Shown one piece after another: positions 18,906 through 27,466 of a stretch of DNA of 28,105 nucleotides. Made by a program: the position numbers and the translations under genes. Under the pieces are notes generated by a model. That model did not search any database, was not told the origin of the DNA, and saw nothing but the letters and a program-made list of their open reading frames with translations. The stretch comes from an uncultured Gemmatimonadota bacterium. GTDB lineage: Bacteria > Gemmatimonadota > Gemmatimonadetes > Gemmatimonadales > Gemmatimonadaceae. The stretch is taken from positions 1-28,105 of the forward strand of contig CAMLDY010000027.1 of the NCBI GenBank assembly GCA_946478895.1. The letters run 5' to 3'. How positions within the stretch are numbered: the stretch's first letter is position 1; each line of letters begins with the position of its first letter.

Positions 18906-19942
18906 GCTGAGGCCGCGGCGGCGGTGATGGCTGGCTCAGCCGCCTCGAGCTTCTTGCCGATTTGCTCGTTCATCTTCGTCTCGACTGCGCGCACGGCGAC
19001 CTTGATCGCATTCTTGATCGCGCGCGGTGGTGAGTTGCCATGACAGATGATGCTCACTCCACGCACGCCGAGGAGCGGCGCTCCGCCGTAGGCGGTGGAA
19101 TCGAACCCTCTGAGCGCTTCCTTGACGTGGCTCGCGTTGATGCCGGGGTGCTCGCTCAGTACGCGCACGATCATCGGCGCCACCGCCTCGTAGAACTTGA
19201 GCACGACGTTGCCGACGAAACCGTCGCAAATCACGACGTCGAAGGGGCCTCGGTCGCTCGCGCCGACAGGTAGATCGCGGCCCTCGAGGTTGCCGTGGAA
19301 ATTGAAGCCCGCCTTCTGGAAGAGCACGTGCGCCTCCTTCACGACGGCATTTCCCTTTTCCGGCTCCTCACCGATCGAGAGGAGACCAATGGATGGATTG
19401 GGGCGGCCGAAAACGCACTCCGCGTAAACCGCGCCAAGCCACGCGAACTGGAGGAGCTCACGCGTCGAGCAGTCCACATTTGCGCCCGAGTCGAGCACGA
19501 TCACCGGCTTGGCGGCGGTGGGAAAAACGGTCGCAATTGCGGGACGAGTCAGGCCCGGCTGCAGCTTGAGCAGCATCGCCGACGACGCCATCTGCGCACC
19601 GGTGTTTCCGGCGGAGACGAATGCGTCGGAATTACCGTCGACCTGGAGTTTGAGGCCGACGATCATCGAGCTATTGGGTTTTTTTCGGAGACCCGCGGTA
19701 GGCTTTTCCGACATCTCGATGACGTCGGGGGCCTCGACGATCTCGAGACGACTGCGAGCCGATGCGGCCTGGGAGAGCTCACCCGCCAGTGCGCGGTCGA
19801 GCTCGGCTTCGATAACGGATGTCTGCCCAACGAGCTGAACCTTGTGCACCGGTTCCAGCTCGAGGAGGGCGAGTAAAGCGCCGGCAATTGTAGCTTTGGG
19901 AGCAAAGTCACCCCCCATCGCGTCCAACGCTATACGCGCCAA
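18902..19942 (-). CDS. plsX: Phosphate acyltransferase PlsX
   Basis: Converts acyl-ACP to acyl-phosphate for the first step of phospholipid synthesis. From the TTG at 19942 it has 346 residues and begins (M)ARIALDAMGGDFAP, exactly the family start. The TTG lies 1 nt after the rpmF stop, with GAAGGAAG about 7 nt upstream. The longer frame to 20005 overlaps rpmF by 62 nt and adds 21 unsupported residues. Further motifs are FVSAGNTGAQMASS, VIVLDSGANVDC, LLSIGEEPEKGN and VICDGFVGNVVLK. It is coupled to fabH by ATGA. Confidence 0.96.
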   Translation of the reverse strand: MARIALDAMGGDFAPKATIAGALLALLELEPVHKVQLVGQTSVIEAELDRALAGELSQAASARSRLEIVEAPDVIEMSEKPTAGLRKKPNSSMIVGLKLQVDGNSDAFVSAGNTGAQMASSAMLLKLQPGLTRPAIATVFPTAAKPVIVLDSGANVDCSTRELLQFAWLGAVYAECVFGRPNPSIGLLSIGEEPEKGNAVVKEAHVLFQKAGFNFHGNLEGRDLPVGASDRGPFDVVICDGFVGNVVLKFYEAVAPMIVRVLSEHPGINASHVKEALRGFDSTAYGGAPLLGVRGVSIICHGNSPPRAIKNAIKVAVRAVETKMNEQIGKKLEAAEPAITAAAASA

Positions 19943-19943
19943 A

Positions 19944-20126
19944 TCAGGCTTCCTTCGGCTCGACTCGCTGTTCGCCCGCGTAGTATCCGCACTCCTCGCA
20001 GACATGGTGCGGACGCTTCATTGCCTGACAGCGTGGACACTTCTGAATGACGATGGACGGTGCGGTCTTGTGGGTGTTGCGGGCGCGCTTTTTCCGCTTC
20101 GATGTACGTCGCTTGGGGACTGCCAT
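19944..20126 (-). CDS. rpmF: 50S ribosomal protein L32
   Basis: A 60-residue basic protein beginning AVPKRRTSKRKKRARNTHK, with a zinc ribbon C30-X2-C33 ... C43-X2-C46 (zinc-binding C+ form of L32). An AAGGA Shine-Dalgarno lies near the ATG at 20126. It follows yceD after 30 bp and precedes plsX by 1 nt, the textbook yceD-rpmF-plsX arrangement. Confidence 0.98.
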   Translation of the reverse strand: MAVPKRRTSKRKKRARNTHKTAPSIVIQKCPRCQAMKRPHHVCEECGYYAGEQRVEPKEA

Positions 20127-20156
20127 TGGTTCTGTTCCTTGAGGTTGTTTGACGTG

Positions 20157-20669
20157 CTAGTGCGATTTGCTTTTGTGCTTGAGCAAGGCGTCCCAGCGCG
20201 AGTCAGTCGTGGTCGTGGTGCAGCTGCAGCTACTTTCGTTGAGATTGGTACCGCAGGTTGCGCAAAGTCCCTTGCAGTCTTCACCGCACTGGACGTAGCT
20301 CGGCACCGTGAGGAGCCAGTTTTCGCGCACCACCGGTCGAAGATCCAGCATTCGCTCGGCGGGGTCGTAAAGGAAAACGTCGGGATCGTCCGCTTCATCC
20401 GCACCGATTTCTGCGAGGAGCAAATGGACGTCCTCGTCGACATCGACGTTCACCTCATCGAGGCAGAGCCGGCAGGGTAGCTCGGTTCGACCCTCGATGC
20501 GACCGGTAAAGTAGAATCTTCCCTCACCCGCCGACGACAGTCTTCCGGTCACCCGAATCGGCCCGGTGGGCCGAACGTCCGCCTCTTCCCAGATCGGATC
20601 GTCGGGAGCCAGAGAGCCGTCGACCTGGACGGCCTTCGTCTCCAGCGAGCGTATGTCAAACGACAGCAT
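20157..20669 (-). CDS. yceD: YceD/DUF177 family protein (23S rRNA accumulation)
   Basis: A 170-residue acidic protein of the DUF177 family, linked in other bacteria and in plants to 23S rRNA accumulation. Typical features are the pair C66-X2-C69 (LPCRLCLDE), the acidic stretch NVDVDEDVHLLL and a C-terminal Cys cluster C128-X3-C132-X3-C136-X2-C139 (QCGEDCKGLCATCG), with more Cys at 148 and 150, probably metal-binding. The ATG at 20669 has AAAGGG upstream. It is the first gene after the 240-bp gap and directly precedes rpmF, which supports the assignment. Confidence 0.92.
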   Translation of the reverse strand: MLSFDIRSLETKAVQVDGSLAPDDPIWEEADVRPTGPIRVTGRLSSAGEGRFYFTGRIEGRTELPCRLCLDEVNVDVDEDVHLLLAEIGADEADDPDVFLYDPAERMLDLRPVVRENWLLTVPSYVQCGEDCKGLCATCGTNLNESSCSCTTTTTDSRWDALLKHKSKSH

Positions 20670-20742
20670 AAGCCCTTTAAGCTAGCGGGGTTAAGCCTTT
20701 GATTCCAGTGAGGTGCCGTTCCTTTTTTCGCGGGGAAAGATC

Positions 20743-20898
20743 ACTGAAGACTACCACCTGGTGGCTGTGAGCGGAGCGGCTGGCGGCGCCGAGCAAGGAT
20801 TTGAGAACTTCACTCCGTCGGACGCGCCGTCGTTCATCCAACCTTAGCTCGGAGCGGCGAGCCGCTCCGCCCACTGCTATTAGCTGGTAGTCTTCAGT
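20743..20898. repeat. 156-bp element with imperfect terminal inverted repeats (MITE-like or structured)
   Basis: The ends ACTGAAGACTACCA (20743-20756) and its exact reverse complement (20885-20898) are 14-bp perfect inverted repeats. Extended inward without gaps to 48 bp (20743-20790 against 20851-20898), the arms match at 39 of 48 positions by eye, including a second perfect block GCGGAGCGGC. The 60-bp centre is unrelated to the arms. No flanking target duplication is evident. It could be a miniature non-autonomous transposable element, a dispersed intergenic repeat, or a long RNA hairpin between two operons. Confidence 0.8.
20850..20869 (-). terminator. Strong hairpin downstream of ndk, possible terminator
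   Basis: CGGAGCGGC-GA-GCCGCTCCG is a perfect 9-bp GC-rich inverted repeat with a 2-nt centre (the real loop would be 4 nt or more), about 41 nt after the ndk stop. No T run follows on the minus strand, so it is not a classic intrinsic terminator. It lies at the inner edge of the right arm of the 156-bp element. Confidence 0.4.
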
Positions 20899-20909
20899 AA
20901 CGCCTGACG

Positions 20910-21329
20910 TTAGACGAGCTCGCTTTCCGCAAAAAAGAACCTCGATTCCCGGTCCGCATTCTCATCCGAATCCGAGGCGTGGATTGCGTTCCGCTCCTTT
21001 GACTCGGCGTAGAGCTTCCGTACCGTGCCTGCTTCGGCCTCGGCGGGATCGGTCGCGCCGATGGTCCTGCGAAGTGAGGCTACGGCGTCGGCGCGCTCGA
21101 GCACCATCGGCATGCACTTGCCAGAAGTCATGAAGCGCACGAGCGGAGCGAAAAACGGCCTCTCGCGGTGCACCTCGTAAAACGCGCCCGCCTGCTTCTC
21201 GGTCAGCTGCATCACCCTCGAGGCGACGATTCGAAATCCGGCCTTCTCGAGCAGCGCGATAATAAGTCCGGCCTTGCCGCCGTTGAAAGCGTCGGGTTTG
21301 ATGATCGTAAGAGTTCTGTTGCCTGCCAT
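20910..21329 (-). CDS. ndk: Nucleoside diphosphate kinase
   Basis: Balances nucleoside triphosphates by phosphate transfer through a phosphohistidine. It has 139 residues, the standard length. The catalytic H117 is in [10 protein letters not shown]11 in LTIIKPDAF, and the GATDP loop lies at 91-95. The ATG at 21329 follows the sucD stop at once (TAAATG). A sucCD-ndk order is sensible because succinyl-CoA synthetase makes the nucleoside triphosphate and Ndk can interconvert it. It is the last gene before the large gap. Confidence 0.98.
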   Translation of the reverse strand: MAGNRTLTIIKPDAFNGGKAGLIIALLEKAGFRIVASRVMQLTEKQAGAFYEVHRERPFFAPLVRFMTSGKCMPMVLERADAVASLRRTIGATDPAEAEAGTVRKLYAESKERNAIHASDSDENADRESRFFFAESELV

Positions 21330-22211
21330 TTATCGTTCCTGGCGCATTGCGCGTTTGAGTAGATCCACCACGTCGATCGGGCGTTTGGCGACGCCGACCC
21401 CATTTTCCTGAAATGCCTGCATTTTTTCGGCGGCAGTGCCGGCGGAGCCGGAGATGATAGCGCCCGCGTGGCCCATCCTGCGGCCGGGAGGCGCGGTCTG
21501 GCCGGCGATGAAGCCGACCACCGGCTTCTTCATCTTGTCCTTGATGAAGCGAGCAGCCTCCTGCTCGTCGGTACCGCCGATTTCTCCAATCATCACCACG
21601 GCCGTCGTTGCCGAATCTCGCTCGAACGCGGCGAGACAATCGATGAAGTTGGTACCGTTGATCGGGTCGCCTCCGATGCCGACGCAGGTCGTCTGACCAA
21701 TACCTGCGCGGGTGAGCTGGTAGACGACCTCGTAAGTGAGCGTTCCGGATCTGCTCACCAAGCCAACCGGTCCCGGAGTGCAGATGCGTCCGGGGATGAT
21801 TCCGACGTTCGACGCTCCGGGTGAGATGAGCCCGGGACAATTCGGACCGAGCAGTCGCGCGCCGCGCTCCTTCACGAAGGGATACACGCGCGTCATGTCT
21901 AGGACCGGCACTCCTTCGGTGATCGCGACGATGAACGGAATGCCGGCGTCGGCCGCCTCCATGATGGCGTCAGCGGCGAACGGCGGCGGGACGTAGATCA
22001 CGCTCGCATTTGCGCCGCTCTCCTTGACTGCCTGGGCGACGGTGTTGAAGATCGGAACCTTGCTCTCGAATTTCTGTCCGCCTTTCCCCGGCGTGACTCC
22101 GGCGACCACCTGGGTGCCGTACTCCATCATCTGCTTCGCGTGAAAAGACCCGTCGCGCCCCGTGATCCCCTGAATCAGCAGTCGGGTGTTCCTGTCGATG
22201 AAGATGCTCAC
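21330..22211 (-). CDS. sucD: Succinyl-CoA synthetase (ADP-forming) alpha subunit
   Basis: TCA-cycle enzyme converting succinyl-CoA to succinate with ATP or GTP formation. It has 293 residues. The Rossmann CoA-binding part has [19 protein letters not shown], then LLGPNCPG and [10 protein letters not shown]. The phosphorylated His is H248 in [11 protein letters not shown]. The GTG start at 22211 overlaps the sucC stop as GTGA; the stop is followed directly by ndk. Nucleotide specificity resides in the beta subunit. Confidence 0.98.
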   Translation of the reverse strand: MSIFIDRNTRLLIQGITGRDGSFHAKQMMEYGTQVVAGVTPGKGGQKFESKVPIFNTVAQAVKESGANASVIYVPPPFAADAIMEAADAGIPFIVAITEGVPVLDMTRVYPFVKERGARLLGPNCPGLISPGASNVGIIPGRICTPGPVGLVSRSGTLTYEVVYQLTRAGIGQTTCVGIGGDPINGTNFIDCLAAFERDSATTAVVMIGEIGGTDEQEAARFIKDKMKKPVVGFIAGQTAPPGRRMGHAGAIISGSAGTAAEKMQAFQENGVGVAKRPIDVVDLLKRAMRQER

Positions 22212-23353
22212 GCGGCCTTTCCTCCGGTCGCAAGGGCAACTGCTTTCTTCACCGCTTCGTCCATGTCGGTCAGCGCCGACATGCCGTTGTTCTCGAGGAT
22301 CTTCACGGCGATCTCTTCGTTGGTACCGGTAAGTCGGATGACGAGTGGAATTTTCAGCGGATTCTCTCTGATAGCCGTCACGATTCCGTTCGCGACGTCG
22401 TCGGTGCGTGTGATCCCCCCGAAGATGTTGAACAGAATGGCCTTGACGTTGGGCTCGCGGGTGATGATGCGCAGTGCCGCGACGACCTTCTCCGGATTGG
22501 AGGAGCCGCCGATGTCGAGGAAGTTCGCCGGATCGCCGCCGTAGTATTTCACCAGGTCCATTGTCGCCATTGCCAGGCCGGCGCCGTTCACCACGCAGCC
22601 GACATTCCCATCGAGCTTGATGAAGGTGAGGCTTGCCTTGCGCGCCTCGACCTCGCTCGGATCTTCCGCCGACTCATCCCGGAGCTCAGCGATGTCGGGG
22701 CGGCGCTCGAGCTCGTTGTCGTCGATCACCATCTTGGCGTCGAGCGCGACGACGTCGCCCGCGGGCGTTGTCACCAGAGGGTTGATCTCAGCGAGCGAGC
22801 CGCCGTTCTCGGAAAACGCAGCGTAGAGCTGCTGGAGAATTTTCGCGGCGGCGCGCACCTGCCTGATATCTGAATAGAGAAAGAACGCCAGCTGCATCGC
22901 CTCGTAGGCCCGCAGGCCATAGCGTGGATCGATCGGATGGCGAAGGATCTTGTCGGGGGTCTTCGCCGCGACTTCCTCGATGTCGATGCCGCCGGCAGGG
23001 CTGGCCATGAACACGGGCTTCTTCGACGCGCGATCGACGATGATGCCGACGTAAGCCTCGCTGGCAATGTCCGCCGCGGGAGTGACGAGAACCTTTTCAA
23101 CCGGCAGACCCTTGATGGTCAGCTGGAGAATCTTCGTCGCGACCTCGCGCGCTTCCGCCGGGGTCTTCGCGAGCTTGACGCCGCCCGCTTTGCCGCGTCC
23201 GCCGGCGTGAACCTGCGCCTTGACCACTACCGTTGTTCCATACTTGCGGGCAATCGCTTCCGCTTCTTCGGCGGTGGTGGCTACCTCTCCCGGCGGAATG
23301 GGAATGCCGTACTTGCGGAAGATCTCCTTTGCCTGGTACTCGTGGATGTTCAC
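22208..23353 (-). CDS. sucC: Succinyl-CoA synthetase beta subunit
   Basis: ATP-grasp subunit pairing with SucD. The 381 residues begin (M)[20 protein letters not shown], a typical start. The grasp signature [20 protein letters not shown], metal-binding AEINPLV and C-terminal [16 protein letters not shown] are all present. The start is GTG at 23353 with GGAG about 6-9 nt upstream. A perfect 18-bp palindrome sits 11 bp before the start codon. It lies 51 bp after arcC and overlaps sucD as GTGA. Confidence 0.98.
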   Translation of the reverse strand: MNIHEYQAKEIFRKYGIPIPPGEVATTAEEAEAIARKYGTTVVVKAQVHAGGRGKAGGVKLAKTPAEAREVATKILQLTIKGLPVEKVLVTPAADIASEAYVGIIVDRASKKPVFMASPAGGIDIEEVAAKTPDKILRHPIDPRYGLRAYEAMQLAFFLYSDIRQVRAAAKILQQLYAAFSENGGSLAEINPLVTTPAGDVVALDAKMVIDDNELERRPDIAELRDESAEDPSEVEARKASLTFIKLDGNVGCVVNGAGLAMATMDLVKYYGGDPANFLDIGGSSNPEKVVAALRIITREPNVKAILFNIFGGITRTDDVANGIVTAIRENPLKIPLVIRLTGTNEEIAVKILENNGMSALTDMDEAVKKAVALATGGKAA

Positions 23354-23364
23354 TCTTGCTCCGA

Positions 23365-23382
23365 TCGCGTGCGCGCACGCGA
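23365..23382. promoter_or_regulatory. 18-bp perfect palindrome upstream of sucC
   Basis: TCGCGTGCGCGCACGCGA reads the same on both strands. The inner 16 bp alternate strictly between pyrimidine and purine. It lies in the 51-bp arcC-sucC gap, just before the sucC Shine-Dalgarno. Options are an operator, an mRNA hairpin affecting sucC translation, or a Z-DNA-prone tract. No regulator can be named. Confidence 0.55.
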
Positions 23383-23404
23383 GCTATCGACTTTGGATGA
23401 ACTG

Positions 23405-24349
23405 CTACGGGATGATTTCTGTACCGCCAGCACCCTGCACCGCTGCCCTGCCCTTACTGAGCTCCGTAATGATCGCTCGGCCCCCTGTTCGACGCACATA
23501 GTCTGCCGCCGCTGCGACTTTCGGGGCCATGCTTCCTTCGCCGAACGCACCCTCCGCGCGCAGTCGGTCAGCCTCCGCAACCGTTATCGACGTCAACGCA
23601 CGCTGCTGGTCAGTGCCCCACGCAGTATAAACGGCATCGACGTCGGTGAGAATCAGGAAAAGCTCCGCGCCGAGCTCGCCGGCGAGCACCGCGGCGGCCA
23701 GATCCTTATCGATGACAGCATCGACGCCCTCGAGACCGAGCGCCGGATCACGATAGACAGGAATGCCACCGCCACCACAGGCGATGACAAGTGTATCGCG
23801 CTCGAGAAGAGTGCGAATCGTCGCCAGCTCGTGGATCGCGAGCGGCCGCGGGCTTCCGACGACTCTTCGGAAATTGCCTTTGCCGTCCTTCTTGATGACG
23901 TGACCTTCGGCACGGAGCTCGCGAGCTCGCCCGGCCGACAACCCGCGTCCGATGAACTTCTTCGGATCCTTGAGCGCCGGATCGTCGGGCGCGACCTCGA
24001 CCTGGGTCAGCACGGTCACTACATCGCGCGAATTTCCCGCTTTCCGAAGCGCGTTCTCCAGGGACTGCTGGAGCATGTAGCCGATCCAGCCGGCGGTGGA
24101 CGCGACGAGCACTCCGAGCGGAAAGGGGGGAATCTCGGTGCGCGCCTTCTCGTTGCGTACGAGCTCGTCTCCAACCTGGGGGCCGTTGCCGTGCACGACC
24201 ACGACCCGCCAGCCGTCGAGCGCCAGATCCACAATCGGGCCGAGGCTTTCGCGCGAATGTCGGAACTGATCGGTGATCGTCGAACGCTCACCCGACGGTG
24301 ATAGTGCGTTGCCTCCGACGGCGATCACGGCGGTTCGTGCTCCGGTCAT
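23405..24349 (-). CDS. arcC: Carbamate kinase
   Basis: Interconverts carbamoyl phosphate plus ADP with carbamate plus ATP; amino-acid kinase fold. It has 314 residues (usual 310). Motifs are VIAVGGNAL (8-16), VVVHGNGPQVGDEL, ASTAGWIGYMLQQ, KDPKKFIGRG, VIACGGGGIPV (188-198), GVDAVIDKDLAAA and the C-terminal SMAPKVAAAADYV. The ATG at 24349 overlaps the preceding membrane-protein stop as ATGA. No arginine deiminase or ornithine carbamoyltransferase is near, so it is an orphan here; it may serve another carbamoyl-phosphate pathway elsewhere. Confidence 0.96.
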   Translation of the reverse strand: MTGARTAVIAVGGNALSPSGERSTITDQFRHSRESLGPIVDLALDGWRVVVVHGNGPQVGDELVRNEKARTEIPPFPLGVLVASTAGWIGYMLQQSLENALRKAGNSRDVVTVLTQVEVAPDDPALKDPKKFIGRGLSAGRARELRAEGHVIKKDGKGNFRRVVGSPRPLAIHELATIRTLLERDTLVIACGGGGIPVYRDPALGLEGVDAVIDKDLAAAVLAGELGAELFLILTDVDAVYTAWGTDQQRALTSITVAEADRLRAEGAFGEGSMAPKVAAAADYVRRTGGRAIITELSKGRAAVQGAGGTEIIP

Positions 24350-26091
24350 CGGTTATTTCGCGAAATGATGGCGCCGAGGGAATCGTAGGCGATTCCGAAT
24401 GCCCTGAGGTCGGCCGCCGCAAGCGCCGCTCGCATTCGATTGTACAGGCGAGTCACGGCGGCGCGAAAGGAGGAGTCGGTGGCGCCGGCGGCCGAATCGA
24501 CGGTTACCGGCGACCACGGCGTGGTGGTCAGCTCGCGCTGTATCCCTGGCGCTCGATAATCGGTCGAATTGGGAAACGCGCTCATCCAGGCCTCGGCGAT
24601 TGGATCGGGCGAAGGGTCCGCCGCCATCGTCACTCTCGCGGTTCGGGCGTTGATCAGCGCAGTCGCAGCGTGCCGAAAATAACTGCGCTCCTCGCCGGCT
24701 AGAACGAGATGATCCGACAGGGGATAATCGGATGACGCCGAATAGAGCTCGAGCTTCCAATAAAGGGTGTCGGCGTGGAACATCGGCTCGATGATCGTCC
24801 CTTGAGCGAAGACGGGGGCCAAGGCTCTCACCCGGTCGCGAACGTCGCGCACAGAGACGATGCGCGCGCGCCGGGGAACCGAATCCGAGAGCAGATCGAA
24901 CGACTGGTGCGCCCAGGCGTATCCCAGACGTGACAGTCCATCGCCGAGGCGCTGGCCGGCGACATCGAGCTGCGGGTTCGCGACGAGGACGAACCCTCGG
25001 GCGCCCGGATAGACGAGCGAATCCTGCCGCAACAGCTGCTGGCTCGCAGCGCTCGTGGCGACGCTGTCGAGCGCGGCGGATACCGACGATCTGCGCAGCT
25101 CGTCGTACGTCGAGGCAGTCAGCGCATAGGCTCGTTTGGTGTAGTCGGCCCGGGTCGCGAGGTACGGGCGCTCGCGGAGCACCTGCGCATCGCGGGGGGT
25201 GAAGCGATGAACGAGGAGCGGAATCAGCTCCTGCACTCCGACCGAGAGCAATACGATCACGGTGACGGCGACGAAGCTCGTCCTGAGCTGTCCGGTCCAG
25301 CCGCTCAGTAACACCGTCATCGCCGCGCCGGCTGTCGCGATCGAAAGGATCAGCAGCCCCGGCAGTAGCCACTGGTGGTCAACATACGAGAATGAGCCGT
25401 TCTCGCCGCTGCCGTGAACGAGAAGATCGTACGATTCGAGGCGGTAGCTCCACATTGTGACGAGCAGAAGGAGCGCTGCCAGGACGCTGAGGTGCCGACG
25501 CACCCGCACACTCATCCTCAGACCGGCGCGCTCCCAGCGGAGTCCGGGAGTCAGCGAGTAGAGGACCACGACGACCACCGAAATGCCGACAATCAGCAGC
25601 ATCGCCCACGAGTAGACACCCTTCTCGAACGGCAGCCAGCCGACGTAGAATCCGAGGTCGTGCTGGAAATACGGGTCGGTCTCCCGGAAGGTGATCCCGA
25701 GACGCGCCACCGCCAGACTGGTCCAGTGCGGAAGCAGCGGAGTTGCGGCGGCCGCGATCATCAGCGAAACGAGAAATGCAAAGCGGTCGATGTACCTCCT
25801 CGGCACCGCCTCGCCAAACTCGACGTTCGCCATCCGCCGGGGCAGGGTCAGAATGCCGATGCTGCGGCCGAGCGCGGAGAGGTTGACGAAAGCGAGAAGC
25901 ACCGCGACGACAGTGCCGATTCCGTAAATGAGCAGCACATCTCCGGCGCGTTCGCTCCACAGCGCGCCGGCTCCGAGGGATGAATACCACGTGTAATCCG
26001 CGAACACCGTCGAAGCGGCACGTCCCCCGACGAGTACGACAGCCGCGATGACGACTCCGACGAAGAGGCGTCTGCGGGCGTGCGTTGTCAC
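24346..26091 (-). CDS. UPF0182-type membrane protein, shortened
   Basis: A 581-residue protein that looks like the UPF0182 (COG1615) family, whose function is unknown. About seven transmembrane segments lie at roughly 8-27, 50-72, 103-120, 160-180, 200-216, 241-262 and 272-292. Family-like blocks are DPYFQHDLGFYVGWLPF, WSYRLESYDLLVHGSG, ERPYLATRADYTKRAYAL and a C-terminal DLRAFGIAYDSLGAI. UPF0182 proteins usually exceed 850 residues, so about 300 residues of the soluble part appear to be missing, though both ends of the domain are kept. The start is GTG at 26091, 1 nt after the phosphohexomutase stop (TGATGTGA); the overlapping ATG is followed at once by a stop. Confidence 0.75.
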   Translation of the reverse strand: MTTHARRRLFVGVVIAAVVLVGGRAASTVFADYTWYSSLGAGALWSERAGDVLLIYGIGTVVAVLLAFVNLSALGRSIGILTLPRRMANVEFGEAVPRRYIDRFAFLVSLMIAAAATPLLPHWTSLAVARLGITFRETDPYFQHDLGFYVGWLPFEKGVYSWAMLLIVGISVVVVVLYSLTPGLRWERAGLRMSVRVRRHLSVLAALLLLVTMWSYRLESYDLLVHGSGENGSFSYVDHQWLLPGLLILSIATAGAAMTVLLSGWTGQLRTSFVAVTVIVLLSVGVQELIPLLVHRFTPRDAQVLRERPYLATRADYTKRAYALTASTYDELRRSSVSAALDSVATSAASQQLLRQDSLVYPGARGFVLVANPQLDVAGQRLGDGLSRLGYAWAHQSFDLLSDSVPRRARIVSVRDVRDRVRALAPVFAQGTIIEPMFHADTLYWKLELYSASSDYPLSDHLVLAGEERSYFRHAATALINARTARVTMAADPSPDPIAEAWMSAFPNSTDYRAPGIQRELTTTPWSPVTVDSAAGATDSSFRAAVTRLYNRMRAALAAADLRAFGIAYDSLGAIISRNNR

Positions 26092-26092
26092 A

Positions 26093-27460
26093 TCACACCT
26101 TCACGCCTTTTGAGCCGAGCCAGCCTACCATCTCGGACTGGATTCGCTCGAGCTGCTCCCGAGTCCGTGCCTCGAAGCGCATCACCAGCACCGGCTGGGT
26201 GTTCGACGCGCGCAGCAATCCCCAGCCATCACCGAACAGAACTCTCGCCCCATCGACGGTGTTGATCTGGTACCTGGATCCGAAATACTTCTGCGCATCC
26301 TCGACGATGCCGAACTTCCTGTCGTCGGGACAATCGATGCGAATCTCGGGAGTGGAAACGAAGCGGGGAACGTCGGCGAGGAGCTCCCTGATGCTGCGGC
26401 CGGAGTCGGCGACGATTCGCAACAACCGTGCAGCGCCGTACAGCGCATCGTCGAATCCGTAGAAATTCTCGGCGAAGAACATGTGGCCCGAGACCTCGCC
26501 GCCAACCGGTGCGCGGGTCGAGTGGATTTTCTCCTCGATCACCGAATGCCCCGTCTTCCACATCACCGGAACGCCGCCCGCCTTCTCCACCGCTTCAGGG
26601 AGCGCCTGAGAGCTCTTCACGTCGAAAACGATCGACTGACCCTTCCCAGTGCGCGCCAACACATCCCGCGCGTAGATGATCAGCAGATAGTCGCCCCAGA
26701 TGATCTCGCCGGTATCGTCGATCACACCGATCCTGTCCGCGTCGCCGTCGAACGCAATCCCCATATCCGCGCCGTCGCGCTTCACCGCGGCGATGAGGTC
26801 CTGGACATTCTCGGGCACCGTTGGATCTGGATGGTGGTTTGGGAACGTGCCGTCACTCTCGCAAAAAATGCAGCGCGGCTCTAGACCGAGCTTCGGGAAC
26901 AGCTTCGGCGCAACGAGGGAGCCGGCGCCGTTGCCGCAGTCCAGAATTACATCGAGACTGCGGGGGAGTTTCCCGACTCGCGCGACGACGTCATCGATGT
27001 AGCGATCAATGATATGCTCGCTACGAACCACGCCGCGACCGCGCGGAAAGCTGCCCGCGACAGCGAGATCGTAGATTCGCTGGATGTCGGCGCCATGAAT
27101 CGATTTCCTGGCGAGTCCGAGCTTGAACCCGTTGTACTCGGGCGGGTTGTGAGACCCCGTGATCTGGATGCCGGCGACCACATCGAGGTTGTGCTGCGAC
27201 CAGTAGGCGAGCGGCGTCGGAACGATCCCAATGTCGACGACATCCACCCCGCTTGCCAGCAGTCCGCTCACCAGTGCGCGGTGAAGCCCCTCTCCGCTTG
27301 GGCGGTTGTCCCGGCCGACGGAGACCCTGCCCTCTGCTCCCTTCTCTTTCAGAAACGCGGCGAATGCGCCGCCGACGGTAGCCGCGAGCTCGTCGGTTAG
27401 ATCCTTTCCGGTAATGCCGCGAATGTCGTACTCACGGAAGATTGCGCGCGGGATCGGCAT
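26093..27460 (-). CDS. Phosphomannomutase/phosphoglucomutase (AlgC-like)
   Basis: Moves phosphate between C6 and C1 of mannose or glucose; supplies sugar-1-phosphates for LPS and capsule precursors. The 455 residues form the four-domain alpha-D-phosphohexomutase fold: start IFREYDIRGITG, phospho-serine S103 in TGSHNPPEYNG, metal loop DGDADR (238-243), sugar-specificity loop GEVSGH (321-326) and phosphate-binding RASNTQPVLVMRFE. GEVSGH with the general layout fits the dual-specificity PMM/PGM group (AlgC, ManB) over GlmM. The ATG at 27460 lies 6 nt after the nuoN stop. Confidence 0.93.
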   Translation of the reverse strand: MPIPRAIFREYDIRGITGKDLTDELAATVGGAFAAFLKEKGAEGRVSVGRDNRPSGEGLHRALVSGLLASGVDVVDIGIVPTPLAYWSQHNLDVVAGIQITGSHNPPEYNGFKLGLARKSIHGADIQRIYDLAVAGSFPRGRGVVRSEHIIDRYIDDVVARVGKLPRSLDVILDCGNGAGSLVAPKLFPKLGLEPRCIFCESDGTFPNHHPDPTVPENVQDLIAAVKRDGADMGIAFDGDADRIGVIDDTGEIIWGDYLLIIYARDVLARTGKGQSIVFDVKSSQALPEAVEKAGGVPVMWKTGHSVIEEKIHSTRAPVGGEVSGHMFFAENFYGFDDALYGAARLLRIVADSGRSIRELLADVPRFVSTPEIRIDCPDDRKFGIVEDAQKYFGSRYQINTVDGARVLFGDGWGLLRASNTQPVLVMRFEARTREQLERIQSEMVGWLGSKGVKV

Positions 27461-27466
27461 CCCGGT

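Larger units (their letters stand above)
20670..20909 (-). other. Intergenic region ndk-yceD, the largest gap
   Basis: 240 bp between the ndk stop and the yceD start. It holds a 156-bp inverted-repeat element (20743-20898), a strong hairpin (20850-20869), an A-run (minus strand CGCGAAAAAAGG) and the yceD ribosome-binding site. A 65-codon GTG-start frame at 20677-20874 exists but spans the repeat arms and is probably not a gene. A yceD promoter must lie here or upstream, but I see no convincing -35/-10 pair. Confidence 0.7.

Noticed and set aside
20677..20874. 65-codon minus-strand frame with a GTG start in the ndk-yceD gap
   Set aside because: Spans most of the inverted-repeat element, has no Shine-Dalgarno and no recognisable domain; the coding look comes from the GC-rich repeat arms. 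Kept only as a note.
22937..24301. 454-codon open frame on the plus strand
   Set aside because: Antisense to sucC and arcC, both certain.
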